A stretch of 64,000 nt of DNA. It comes from Azospirillum canadense. Lineage in GTDB: Bacteria; Pseudomonadota; Alphaproteobacteria; Azospirillales; Azospirillaceae. Of this stretch, positions 24,807-33,624 are shown piece by piece; position 1 is the first letter of the stretch, and every line of letters starts with the position of its first letter. The notes under the pieces are model-generated. The model did no database searches. It was not told the DNA's origin and worked only from the letters and a program-made list of their open reading frames with translations. The stretch lies in the NCBI RefSeq assembly GCF_025961225.1, contig NZ_JAOQNG010000001.1:2158501-2222500 (forward strand), in the 5' to 3' direction. The position numbers were made by a program, and so were the translations under genes.

Positions 24807-25631
24807 TCAGGAGTCGGCGAGCCAGTCCGTCAACCGCTCCAGGAAGGCGGCGGCCTCCGCCGGGTCCTTCAGGCTCCAGTCCGCGGCGGTGGCACCCGGC
24901 GGGTCCATGACGCGGATGCCGATGCCGTGCCCGCGTTCGGCCAGCGAGCGGAAGGCGTCCTCGTCCGTCTCGTCGTCGCCGAGGTAGAGCGGTACGGTCC
25001 CCTCCCCCGCCAAGCCCAGCGTGTCGAGCAGGGCCAGCACCGCCCGCCCCTTGTCCCAGGGGACGTTTGGCCGCAGTTCGTGGATTTCCTTGCCGCCGGT
25101 CACACGCAGCTGCGGATGGGCGGCGGCGGCCGTGCGCACCGACTCGGCGACGGCGGACTTGTCCGGCGGGGCGACCCGGCGGGTGTGCACGGCGATGGCG
25201 AATCGCTTGCGCTCGACCAGCACGCCCTCGACGTCGGACAGCCCGTCCTTCAACGCGGCCTCGGCGCTGTCCAGGTCGGCCAGATACTCCACCCCGATCT
25301 GGGTGCGCAGGCCGGGGCCGCGGATGTCGAAGCCGTGGCTGCCGGCATAGACCAGCTCCTCCAGCCCCACATGGCGGGCGACGTCGTCCAGGTCGCGCCC
25401 GCTCACCACCGCGACCGGGCACAGGCTGGCGAGCCGGCGGATGGTGGCCCGCACCTCCTCGCCGAGCAATGCTAGGTCGGGACGCTCCACGATCGGGGTC
25501 AGGGTGCCGTCGTAATCCAGGAACACCGCCGGCTGCCGGCCGTCCAGCGCCGCGGCGAACGCGTCGAACTGGGCCAGCGCCGAAGGCTTCGCCGTTCCGT
25601 CGGGGGAATCGTCGGTGGTCGGTTGGGTCAA
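24807..25631 (-). CDS. otsB: Trehalose-6-phosphate phosphatase
   Basis: This 274-aa HAD-superfamily enzyme has motif I DYDGTLTPI, motif II VVSGRD, the catalytic Lys region (RPNVPWDKG) and motif IV YLGDDETDEDAF. It converts trehalose-6-phosphate to trehalose (osmoprotection). TTG 25631 is chosen because GGAGAAGG precedes it by 5 nt; the open frame extends far upstream but that part is not protein-like. No trehalose-phosphate synthase is adjacent. It is followed by a short gap to the small protein at 24482. Confidence 0.9.
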   Translation of the reverse strand: MTQPTTDDSPDGTAKPSALAQFDAFAAALDGRQPAVFLDYDGTLTPIVERPDLALLGEEVRATIRRLASLCPVAVVSGRDLDDVARHVGLEELVYAGSHGFDIRGPGLRTQIGVEYLADLDSAEAALKDGLSDVEGVLVERKRFAIAVHTRRVAPPDKSAVAESVRTAAAAHPQLRVTGGKEIHELRPNVPWDKGRAVLALLDTLGLAGEGTVPLYLGDDETDEDAFRSLAERGHGIGIRVMDPPGATAADWSLKDPAEAAAFLERLTDWLADS

Positions 25632-25814
25632 GGTGCCTTCTCCCTTCACATCACCCACGTGGTGACGAACAACGGCGGGAAAAGGCCCTGGGTCCGGGTG
25701 CAATTCCGGCTTCGGCGCAGTGGTGCCATGTGGCAGCCGCGCAACACCCTCTCCGGAAAAAGCTTCGGCCCCACGAGGGGGCCGGCGCTTGGGGTTTGCA
25801 CCCATGTAAGAACT

Positions 25815-25907
25815 TGTTAATTTTGCAGTGCAGCAAGCGATTGCTGCTTCGCCCTTCTTGGGCGTTTCCTCCCTAAACTCAGGCCGCTGCGTGCAGCGGC
25901 CTTTTTT
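25815..25907 (+). ncRNA. Candidate small RNA with anti-Shine-Dalgarno loop and terminator
   Basis: Three successive RNA elements fall in a gene-free spacer. The first is a hairpin with GCAGCAA/TTGCTGC arms (25830-25847). The second is a short GCCC/GGGC hairpin (25851-25863). An unpaired TTTCCTCCC stretch (25865-25873) follows. The third is a 9-bp intrinsic terminator GGCCGCTGC/GCAGCGGCC (25882-25901) with six T. The layout resembles alphaproteobacterial trans-acting sRNAs whose CU-rich loop pairs with ribosome binding sites. The 5' end is approximate. It is transcribed away from otsB toward nagA. Confidence 0.6.
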
Positions 25908-26075
25908 CTGCCAGAAACCCATCCCCTCTGGCAATCCCTATCAAACGGCATACTCCATCAATTCCAACGGAGTATCCGCAGGGTATTTGTGGATATGGGC
26001 GTGAATCCGGCGCTTGCGCCGGCGCAGGCAAGGCGCTTTCCTGTCGCTGCTAAGCGCGACAGCGGGAACAAGCCC

Positions 26076-27230
26076 TTGAAAGCATTGATCAACGCCACGA
26101 TCCACACCGGCGACGCCGTGCGGGAGGACGCCGCCCTGCTGATCGACGGGCCGCTCATCGCCGGAATCGTGGAGCGCGACGCGCTTCCCGCCGGGACCGA
26201 GGTGCAGGATCTGGGCGGCGGGCTGCTGGCGCCCGGCTTCATCGACCTTCAGGTCAACGGCGGCGGTGGGGCGCTGTTCAACGACACGCCCGACGTCGCG
26301 ACCCTGCGGCGAATCGCGGAGGCCCACCGCCGCTTCGGCACCACCGGCCTGCTGCCGACCTTCATCACCGACGATGCGGCCAAGCGCGCCGAGGCCGTCG
26401 CCGCGGTCCGCGCCGCCCTGGACGCGGGAGTGCCAGGGGTGCTGGGCATCCATCTGGAAGGACCGCACATCGCGGTGGAGCGCCGCGGCGTGCACGACGC
26501 CCGCTTCATCCGCGCGCCGGACGACGCCGACCGCGCGCTGCTGGAGTCGCTGGCCGGCCTTCCCGCCCTGGTCACGCTGGCACCGGAGATGGTGCCGCAC
26601 GCCACCATCCGCGCGCTGGCCGGGGCCGGAGTCCGCGTCGCCGCCGGGCACAGCGCGGCGAGCTGCGCGCAGGCCAAGGCGGGCGTCGAGGCCGGCATCA
26701 CCGGCGTCACCCACCTGTTCAACGCCATGAGCCAGCTGGGGTCCCGCGAACCCGGCCTGGTCGGCGCGGCGTTGGAGGAGGACGCGGTCTGGTGCGGCAT
26801 CATCGTCGACGGCCACCACGTCCACGACGCCTCCGTCCGGCTGGCCTGGAAGGCCAAGGCGAACACGAAGGCTCAGGGCCGCCTGTTCCTGGTCACCGAC
26901 GCCATGCCGCCGGTGGGGGCGCCGCCGGGCCAGGGATTCCAACTCTACGGCGAAGCCATCCAGGTGGCGGACGGACGTTGCGTCACCGCGGACGGCACGC
27001 TGGCCGGCTCGGCGCTGGACATGGCGACGGCCGTGCGCAACGCGGTGCGGCGCGTGGGCATCCCGTTGGACGAGGCGCTGCGCATGGCCGCCGCCTACCC
27101 CGCCGACTTCATGGGCATGGCTGCGACACGGGGCCGCATCCGTCCGGGTCTTGCTGCCGATCTCGTGCATCTGGACGCGGATCTGGCGGTGCGGGCGACC
27201 TGGATCGCCGGCGCGATGGCCGTGCCCTGA
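26076..27230 (+). CDS. nagA: N-acetylglucosamine-6-phosphate deacetylase
   Basis: This 384-aa amidohydrolase shows the family features in order: FIDLQVNGGGG, metal Glu in HLEGPHI, His in AAGHSAASC, His in THLFNAMS and catalytic Asp in VTDAMPPVG. It deacetylates GlcNAc-6-phosphate in amino-sugar catabolism. TTG 26076 (LKALINATIHTGD) matches the usual N-terminus and length; upstream in-frame ATG codons would add about 25 atypical residues. No nagB or PTS genes are adjacent. A ROK kinase gene at 27892 could supply the substrate. Confidence 0.9.
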   Translation: MKALINATIHTGDAVREDAALLIDGPLIAGIVERDALPAGTEVQDLGGGLLAPGFIDLQVNGGGGALFNDTPDVATLRRIAEAHRRFGTTGLLPTFITDDAAKRAEAVAAVRAALDAGVPGVLGIHLEGPHIAVERRGVHDARFIRAPDDADRALLESLAGLPALVTLAPEMVPHATIRALAGAGVRVAAGHSAASCAQAKAGVEAGITGVTHLFNAMSQLGSREPGLVGAALEEDAVWCGIIVDGHHVHDASVRLAWKAKANTKAQGRLFLVTDAMPPVGAPPGQGFQLYGEAIQVADGRCVTADGTLAGSALDMATAVRNAVRRVGIPLDEALRMAAAYPADFMGMAATRGRIRPGLAADLVHLDADLAVRATWIAGAMAVP

Positions 27231-27310
27231 AGCGGAACCGGCACAGAAACCCTGCACGCCCGCGCGAATCTGTCGTATAGAGACGTCAAACCTGGATCGA
27301 GGAGACTCCC

Positions 27311-27373
27311 ATGGACATCGCCCTGATGGTCGCCGCCGTCGTGTTCTTCTTCTGGCAGACCATTTCCGAGTGA
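27311..27373 (+). CDS. 20-residue hydrophobic peptide
   Basis: ATG 27311 follows GAGGAGA with good spacing. It encodes one hydrophobic segment ending in polar residues (MDIALMVAAVVFFFWQTISE). A strong terminator follows 50 bp later. It has the layout of a small single-span membrane protein gene. It is too short to assign; a KdpF-like or regulatory peptide is possible. Confidence 0.5.
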   Translation: MDIALMVAAVVFFFWQTISE

Positions 27374-27423
27374 TCGGGCGCCGGACTCACCCTCGACCGG
27401 GTGTGCGCAGGCATCAATGAATG

Positions 27424-27458
27424 AAAAAGGGCGGCTCCGCAGGAAGCCGCCCTTTTTT
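27424..27458. terminator. Bidirectional intrinsic terminator
   Basis: The stem GGGCGGCT/AGCCGCCC (27429-27436 / 27445-27452) is flanked by AAAAA on the left and TTTTTT on the right. It ends rightward transcripts from 27311 and leftward transcripts of the gene with stop at 27481. Confidence 0.85.
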
Positions 27459-27480
27459 CTGTTCCGGCATTCCGTCCCGC

Positions 27481-27810
27481 TCAGGTCGGCAGAACGGCGG
27501 CGTCGCACTCCGGACGGTCGAGGCTCGCATGGGCCGAGGCGACCAGCCGCAAAGTTTCCATGATGGACCCGATGGCCTCGTGCAGGTCGGCCTGTCCGTC
27601 GGCGGTCGGCATCGCCGCAATCACCGATTCCAACTCTTCCGCCGCGTCCTGCAGGCGGGCGCAGGCTTGCTCCAGGTGCCGCATGGTCGCAGCCCCGTTT
27701 GCAACACGCACAGGCGCCGCACCTGCCATACTCTGATATGCATTTCGGTTTGCAAATTGCAGCAGAGTCGGGTTGGCGGCGATACGAGAACCAGCTTTTC
27801 TGCGAAACAT
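27481..27810 (-). CDS. Hypothetical helical protein
   Basis: This 109-aa protein (MFRRKAGSRIAANPTLLQFA...) is helical with heptad-like Leu/Ala spacing in LEQACARLQDAAEELESVIA. GGGAG lies 8 nt upstream of ATG 27810; an upstream in-frame start would add 16 residues. It has no signal peptide and the family is unknown. It lies between nagA and the ROK kinase. Confidence 0.6.
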   Translation of the reverse strand: MFRRKAGSRIAANPTLLQFANRNAYQSMAGAAPVRVANGAATMRHLEQACARLQDAAEELESVIAAMPTADGQADLHEAIGSIMETLRLVASAHASLDRPECDAAVLPT

Positions 27811-27891
27811 GGGGCAGCTCCCTTTTGTTTGCCCCAAACGGAGCAAGAGTCGCGCCAAACATCCGCAATTTTGTTTCGATTATGAAAGCGT

Positions 27892-28818
27892 CTATGAAGA
27901 CGGGGGCCACAGCCACGCCGCGCCGCGCACGCCGCTGTCCGCTCCGTGCCGCGCCCGGACGAAGCGGGTGCGCGGCGCTGGGCTTAGCGCCCAGCGCCCC
28001 CACAGGGCGGGCACGCTCTCGTAAAGGCCGGGCAGGCCCGACAGGCCACCGCCCACGACGATCGCGTCGGGGTCGAGCAGGTTGATCACCGCGGCCAGCG
28101 CGCGGGCCAGCGCGTCCGCGTGGTGACGGAGCGTCCCCAGGGCCGCCGCATCGCCGGCCGCCCCGCGCTCCGCGATCTCCGGCGGCTCGACCGCCTCCCC
28201 GGTCCGCCGCGCGTGCAGCCGGGCGAGGCCGGAGCCGGACAGCAGCGTCTCCACGCAGCCGCTCCGCCCGCAGCCGCAGGGCTCCGGCGGGCCATCCTCC
28301 GGGCGGCGCCAGGGCAGCGGCGTGTGCCCCCATTCGCCGGCCAGCGCGTTGGCGCCGGGCAGGATGCGCCGGTCGACCACGATGCCGCCGCCCACCCCCG
28401 TGCCCAGGATGATGCCGAACACCACGGAGGCGCCGGCCGCGGCGCCGTCCACCGCCTCCGACAGGACGAAGGTGTTGGCGTCGTTGGCGATCCGCACCGG
28501 CCGGCCGAACGCCCGCGCCGCGTCCTCCGCAAAGGGCCGCCCTTCCAGCCAGGGCAGGTTCACCGCCCGCACCGTCCCCGCGGCACCGTCCACGATCCCC
28601 GGCAAGCCGATGCCGACGGTGGCCCCCACCATCCCCGCTTGGCCTTCCAGCGCTCCGACCGCCTGCGCCAGCGCGGCGAGCGTGGCCTCATAGGCGCGGG
28701 GCGTGTCGGCGCGGTACCGCGCCAGTTCCCGCCCTTCCGCGTCCAGCAACGTGGCCGAGATCTTCGTCCCGCCGAGATCGACACCGATGCGCGCAGGGGT
28801 CCCGGATTCAGCGTCCAT
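27892..28818 (-). CDS. ROK-family sugar kinase
   Basis: This 308-aa protein has the phosphate motif IGVDLGGTKISAT, EWGHTPLP and the ROK zinc motif CGCGRSGCVE. It also has GIILGTGVGGGIV and the DPDAIVVGGGLS adenosine loop. ROK kinases of this size phosphorylate glucose, fructose, N-acetylglucosamine or mannosamine. Proximity to nagA favours N-acetylglucosamine kinase, but the substrate is not certain. Start ATG 28818. Confidence 0.88.
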   Translation of the reverse strand: MDAESGTPARIGVDLGGTKISATLLDAEGRELARYRADTPRAYEATLAALAQAVGALEGQAGMVGATVGIGLPGIVDGAAGTVRAVNLPWLEGRPFAEDAARAFGRPVRIANDANTFVLSEAVDGAAAGASVVFGIILGTGVGGGIVVDRRILPGANALAGEWGHTPLPWRRPEDGPPEPCGCGRSGCVETLLSGSGLARLHARRTGEAVEPPEIAERGAAGDAAALGTLRHHADALARALAAVINLLDPDAIVVGGGLSGLPGLYESVPALWGRWALSPAPRTRFVRARHGADSGVRGAAWLWPPSS

Positions 28819-28972
28819 GATGGGATCGGCTCTGGTGGAAAAGGAGGCAACCCTATACCGCCCCGCCAGCACCCGACCAGCCCCGTCGCCGCCCCACCCT
28901 CTCCAAAAGAGGGGACGGCACCGCCCCTTTGCACCGTCGCAGGACGCGGGCGCGTCACTAGAGTCAGGATAC

Positions 28973-31546
28973 ATGTTTCATTCATTATGGATTGCGCGCG
29001 CCCCCATGGACCGAACCGCTCCGAAAGCCACGCCATCCTCCACTCCGTCGCAGGCCGGGCGCCTGCGGCCCGACCAGATGGAGGTCTTCGACGGCCTTCT
29101 GCTCGCGCTGCTGGCAAGAAAGCGCCTTCTGCTGCTGGTGGGAGACGCCGGTTCCGGCCGTGCCGCGGTGTTCAGGCAATTGGTGGAGCAGGTCGCGTCC
29201 GACGGTGCCTTGGTGCTTCCGGTGTCGGCCAGCCCGGGCGCGGAGGTGGAAGACCTCGTCGGCTCCGCCGGCGACGCGGTGCTGCCGTCGGACAACGGCG
29301 AGCGCGATTTCGACACGCTGATCGAAGAGCTGGAGGAGCGGCTGGACCTCGCCGGGGCCGGGCTGCTGGCGGTGGAGAACGCCGGCGTCCTGACGCCGCC
29401 GGTGCTGGGCGACCTGATCGACCTGACTCGGTCGGAGACGGCCGGCGGGCGCTTCCTCCAGGTCCTGCTGTGCGGCACGCCGGAGATGGAACGGTCGCTG
29501 GCCCGCCCCGGCCTCGCCGAGGCCGTGCGCGAGCTTGGCGTTATCTATCGTATGACCCCGGGCGCCGGCCCGTCGGTCACGCCGTCGGCCCAGCCCATGG
29601 GAACGGGCCCGGGGGCTCCCGCCGCCATGCGGCCGATCGGCCCGCCGCCGCAACCTCCCGCCCAACAGGCCCCGCAGGAGCCGCCGCGCGAACCGGCCCG
29701 CCGCGAGCTGCGCGCCCCCGCGCCGGCGCCCGAACGCATGATCCCCGAGCGTGCCGCAGATCCGCGCGCAAACGACCCCCGTGCAAACGACCCCCGTGCA
29801 AACGACCCCCGTGCAAATGATTGGCCGGCGAACGACTGGGACGCGCCGGACGGCTGGACCATCCCGGAGGCCGGCTCTCCCCTCGCCTCCGACATGCCGG
29901 TGGCCCCGCCCCGGCGGCGTCACGCCGCGCTGGCCGGTGCTGCGATCACCACGCTGATCCTGCTGGGCGCCGCCGGCGCCGCGGTCACGCTGGCGGTGCC
30001 CGGCGCCACGCCGGAAAAGGCCCTCGATTACGCCCGGCAGGGTTGGACGGACCTGCGCGCCTTCGTCACCGAGCATGTCGGCAACCCACTGTCCGACACC
30101 AGCACGGCGACCGCCAACCGTGACGGCGCCCGCGATCCCGACGCCGTCGCGCTCGCCCGCTTGCAGAACCCCGCGCTGGCCGTGCCGGACAGCCGGGCGG
30201 TTCCGGCCAAGGGCGCGCCGCCGGTCCGTTCCGACACGCCATCCGCCGCCGTGCCGCCCGGCGCGGCCAACGGCGCCGGTTCCCAGGTCGCGGCGCTCGA
30301 CCCCGCGGCTATTGCCCCGTCCCAGAGCGCTCCTCCCCAAGTCGCCAAGCCGGAGCTGCCGCCGCTGGCCCCGACCATCACGGCGCCGCGGGTGCTGCCC
30401 GCGCCCGGTGCCGACCCGCTGTCGGCGGAGCCTCCGCCGGCGAAGCCGCGCGCCGACCAGGGCGAAGGGCCGACATCGGGGTCCGCGACCCTGCCGCCGC
30501 TGGTGGACGAGGGGCCGTCCGCCGCCGCCACCCAGGGTGCCGCGCCGGCACCGGCCGCTCCCCTGCCGACCGACGGCGACGCGGGGTTGAGCCAGCGCGT
30601 GCGCGGCCTTGTCGACCAGGCTCGCCGGCAGATCATCGCCAAGCGGCTGACCACCCCGCCGGGCGACAACGCCTACGAGACCGTGTCGCGTCTGCGCGAG
30701 GTCGCCCCCACCACGCCGGAAATCGCCGAGCTTCTGGGGACGATGGAAGAAACCTATCGCCGCTGGGCCTCCATGGCTGAGCGCGACAACGACTTTGACG
30801 AGGCCAAGCGCTTCTACGAGCGCGCGCTGATCGTAGCGCCGAGCAACGGTGACCTGCGCGAGCGCATCAAGGCCGCCAGCGAGCGCCGCGTCAGCCCGGC
30901 CACTCCCGCCGCTCCGGCGGCCGCGACGGCGGGCGCTGGCACTGCCACGGCCACCACGGTCGCCAACCAGCCGCCCGGCCTGGACAACCGCGACTCCGCC
31001 CTGGCCCTGCTGCGCCGGCCGGACGACCTGAAGCGCCTGCTGGACGGCGGCGCCGACGCGAACAAGCGCGTGGACAACGGCAAGACCCTGCTGATGCTGG
31101 CCTCCGAACAGGGGCTGACCGACGCGGTGAAGGTCCTGGTCGACCACCGCGCCCGCACGGAACTGCGCACGGCCGACGGCGCCACCGCGGTGATGTACGC
31201 CGCCTGGGGCGGGCACGAGGCCGTCGTGCAGGCGCTGGCCGCCGCCGGGGCGGAGCTGGACGCCACCAACGACGACGGCAAGACCGCGCTGATGGCGGCG
31301 TCGGCCCGCGGCCACATGGGCGTGGTGCGCGCCCTGCTCGACCGCGGCGTCGCCGTGGACCGCGTGGCGAGCCACGGCTGGTCGGCGCTGATGTACGCCG
31401 CCAACAACGGCCACGACCGTGTCGCCAAGCTGCTGGTGGAGCGCGGCGCCAACCCCTTCCGCATGGACACCGCCGGTAATTCCGCCCTCACGCTGGGCGC
31501 CCTGCAGGGCCACATGCAGGTGGTCGAGGCGCTGAAGCCGCGGTGA
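28973..31546 (+). CDS. Membrane protein with degenerate AAA-like domain and ankyrin repeats
   Basis: This is an ~857-aa protein. Residues ~30-190 resemble the ExeA/MshM-type ATPase domain, but the P-loop reads VGDAGSGRA with Arg instead of Lys, and the Walker B region reads LLAVENAG. A Pro/Ala/Arg linker carries four RANDP-type repeats. One transmembrane helix lies at about 318-343 (LAGAAITTLILLGAAGAAVTL). A long Pro/Ala region and a TPR-like helical segment (about 556-635) follow. Five to six ankyrin repeats occupy ~680-857. ATG 28973 has AGGA 5-6 nt upstream; ATG 29006 is an alternative. It probably scaffolds proteins at the inner membrane. Confidence 0.75.
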   Translation: MFHSLWIARAPMDRTAPKATPSSTPSQAGRLRPDQMEVFDGLLLALLARKRLLLLVGDAGSGRAAVFRQLVEQVASDGALVLPVSASPGAEVEDLVGSAGDAVLPSDNGERDFDTLIEELEERLDLAGAGLLAVENAGVLTPPVLGDLIDLTRSETAGGRFLQVLLCGTPEMERSLARPGLAEAVRELGVIYRMTPGAGPSVTPSAQPMGTGPGAPAAMRPIGPPPQPPAQQAPQEPPREPARRELRAPAPAPERMIPERAADPRANDPRANDPRANDPRANDWPANDWDAPDGWTIPEAGSPLASDMPVAPPRRRHAALAGAAITTLILLGAAGAAVTLAVPGATPEKALDYARQGWTDLRAFVTEHVGNPLSDTSTATANRDGARDPDAVALARLQNPALAVPDSRAVPAKGAPPVRSDTPSAAVPPGAANGAGSQVAALDPAAIAPSQSAPPQVAKPELPPLAPTITAPRVLPAPGADPLSAEPPPAKPRADQGEGPTSGSATLPPLVDEGPSAAATQGAAPAPAAPLPTDGDAGLSQRVRGLVDQARRQIIAKRLTTPPGDNAYETVSRLREVAPTTPEIAELLGTMEETYRRWASMAERDNDFDEAKRFYERALIVAPSNGDLRERIKAASERRVSPATPAAPAAATAGAGTATATTVANQPPGLDNRDSALALLRRPDDLKRLLDGGADANKRVDNGKTLLMLASEQGLTDAVKVLVDHRARTELRTADGATAVMYAAWGGHEAVVQALAAAGAELDATNDDGKTALMAASARGHMGVVRALLDRGVAVDRVASHGWSALMYAANNGHDRVAKLLVERGANPFRMDTAGNSALTLGALQGHMQVVEALKPR
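29765..29820 (+). repeat. 15-bp in-frame tandem repeat
   Basis: Near-perfect copies of CGTGCAAACGACCCC encode RANDP repeated about 3.7 times in the linker of the ankyrin protein. The 15-bp period keeps the frame, so copy-number change by slippage would alter only linker length. Confidence 0.85.
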
Positions 31547-31576
31547 CCCCGCGGCCCGGCGCCCGTCCGTTCTTCC

Positions 31577-33268
31577 TTACGCCGCCTTGATGCTGGCGAG
31601 GAACTGTTCCACGTCGCGGCGCAGCGCCTCCGACTGGTGGGCCAGTTCCCCGGCCGCGCCCTTCACCTGACCGGCGGAGGATCCGGTTTCGCTGGCGGCG
31701 ATCGTCACCTGGGCGATGCTGGTCGACACCTCCTGGGTTCCCGCGGCGGCCTGCTGGACGTTGCGGGAAATCTCGTTGGTCGCCGCCCCCTGTTCCTCGA
31801 TGGCCGAGGCGATGCCGGTGGCGATGTCGTTGACCTGAACGATGGTGCTGCCGATCGCCCCGATCGCCTGCACGGCGCCGTCGGTGGCGCTCTGGATGGC
31901 GGCGATCTGGATGGCGATGTCTTCGGTGGCCCGGGCGGTCTGGTTGGCCAGATGCTTCACCTCGCCCGCCACGACGGCGAAGCCCTTGCCGGCCTCGCCG
32001 GCGCGCGCCGCCTCGATGGTCGCGTTCAACGCCAGCAGGTTGGTCTGCGAGGCGATGTTGGTGATCAGGCCGACCACGTCGCCGATCTTCTGCGCGGCCT
32101 CGGCCAGCCCGCGGACGGTGTCGTGCGTCTGTGTCGCCTGCGCGACGGCCTGCCCCGCAATCTGCGAGGAGCGCGCGACCTGGGTCCCGATTTCGCGGAT
32201 CGAGCTGACCATCTCGTCGGTGGCGGAGGCGACGGTCTGAACATTGACGCTGGTCTGCTCCGCCGCGGAGGCGACGACCATCGCCTGCCCGTTCGCCTGC
32301 TGGGCCATGGCTTCCATCGACCGTGCCGTCGCGTCGAGTTCCGACGCAGCCGACGCGACCGTGCGCAGCGACCCGGCGGTGGCCTCCTCGAAGCGCTGGA
32401 TCAGCCCGTCGATCGTGGACGCGCGCCGCTGCTTCGCCTCCTGCTCGGCTGTCTGCTCAGCGGCGAGGCGGTCGGCTTCGATCAGCCCTTCCTTGAACAC
32501 CTGGACGGCCCGCGCCATGGCGCCCAGCTCGTCCTTGCGCTCGGTGCCCTCCACCGCTGCGGCGAGGTCTCGCCCGGCCAAGCGATTCATGATGCCGGTC
32601 AGCCGGCCGATCGGCTTGGACACGGTGCCGACGATCATCCACGCCGCCAACAGACAGATCAGCAGCACCACGCCGATGATGCCGGCGACCATCAGCTTGC
32701 TGGAGCCGTAGATGGCCTCTCCACGGTTGGCAGCCTGCTTCCCCTGCTTGGTGTTGAAGTCGACCAGGTCGCGAAGTCCGACCTCGGCCTCGCGGAACAC
32801 CTTGCGCGCGTCGGTGCGGTACAGCTTGCCCGCGTCTTCCGTCCGGTTTTCACGGGACAGGGGGAGCAGCGTCTGCGTGCTGATCCGGCGGTAGTCCTCC
32901 CAGTTCTTTGCGAACTTGCGGAAAACCTCCTTCTCGTAGCCAGGGGTGAGAAGCGTGGCGTAGCCTTTCAGCTGCTCGTCGAACCGCGCGATGGTTTCGG
33001 CCATGGTTTTCTCTTCCACGGCCATCTCCTCCTTGGAGCTTGCCGTGACGTGGGCGCCTTCAAGCACCCGGTAATTCACAAAGGAGTCCGTCATCTGGGC
33101 AAGGAGCCCGACGCTCGGCAGCCAATTGTCCCGAACTTCCGCCGCCGCATCGTTCACCGCCGAAAGGCGGTTCACCGAGAACGCACCAAGCCCTGCCGCG
33201 CACATCAAAATGACAGTGAAGGCAAAATTGGCCTTTGCCGTCACCGTCATGTTCAACAACGCCTTCAT
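31577..33268 (-). CDS. Methyl-accepting chemotaxis protein
   Basis: This 563-aa protein has a membrane helix at ~8-28 and a periplasmic four-helix-bundle (4HB_MCP-like) sensor domain at ~30-185. A second membrane helix ([21 protein letters not shown]), a HAMP domain and a signalling domain follow. The signalling domain has the hairpin tip [23 protein letters not shown] 33268 is used (MKALLNMTV); an upstream ATG at 33283 is possible. It lacks the C-terminal NWETF-type CheR tether. The ligand is unknown. Confidence 0.92.
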   Translation of the reverse strand: MKALLNMTVTAKANFAFTVILMCAAGLGAFSVNRLSAVNDAAAEVRDNWLPSVGLLAQMTDSFVNYRVLEGAHVTASSKEEMAVEEKTMAETIARFDEQLKGYATLLTPGYEKEVFRKFAKNWEDYRRISTQTLLPLSRENRTEDAGKLYRTDARKVFREAEVGLRDLVDFNTKQGKQAANRGEAIYGSSKLMVAGIIGVVLLICLLAAWMIVGTVSKPIGRLTGIMNRLAGRDLAAAVEGTERKDELGAMARAVQVFKEGLIEADRLAAEQTAEQEAKQRRASTIDGLIQRFEEATAGSLRTVASAASELDATARSMEAMAQQANGQAMVVASAAEQTSVNVQTVASATDEMVSSIREIGTQVARSSQIAGQAVAQATQTHDTVRGLAEAAQKIGDVVGLITNIASQTNLLALNATIEAARAGEAGKGFAVVAGEVKHLANQTARATEDIAIQIAAIQSATDGAVQAIGAIGSTIVQVNDIATGIASAIEEQGAATNEISRNVQQAAAGTQEVSTSIAQVTIAASETGSSAGQVKGAAGELAHQSEALRRDVEQFLASIKAA

Positions 33269-33624
33269 CGAACACCCCATCACAATCGAATGATTTCCGC
33301 TGGAGCAAGGCGCCGCATCCCCATTTTCTCTTTATGGCTACTCCCCCAACATTCACAGCATACTGTAATATGTATTAAACATGTCTAAAAATCGCGGCAT
33401 TTTGCCGCAATGTCTCCGGCATCTTTAACTTGCGAAGCAATTTCATTAGTGCACCACAGCACGACTGTTGCGCAGTCACACCGACGGCGTTTAACGACGA
33501 CCGGCGGCCTGGGAACCGGTGCGCGCAAAATCGGACGATGGCATTGAAGCAACGGCCGGAGCCACGCCCACTGCGCGACTCCGGCCAAAGAAAGACAATC
33601 GATGAACCCCGGCTTTCGCCGGGA
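33269..33624. other. 356-bp spacer between chemoreceptor and dipeptidase
   Basis: No gene is seen. It holds two hairpins: CCCGGC/GCCGGG with a 4-nt loop immediately after the dipeptidase stop (33608-33623) and the terminator at 33384-33408. The A/T-rich stretch 33330-33390 (TACTGTAATATGTATT) is the likely chemoreceptor promoter. Confidence 0.55.
33384..33408 (-). terminator. Intrinsic terminator, minus strand
   Basis: Read on the minus strand, GCGGCA-AAA-TGCCGC is followed by GATTTTTAG. It lies about 215 bp downstream of the dipeptidase stop and upstream of the chemoreceptor gene. Confidence 0.6.

Noticed and set aside
28985..31513. 842-aa minus-strand frame opposite the ankyrin gene
   Set aside because: Shadow frame of the ankyrin protein; His/Gly/Arg-rich without motifs.
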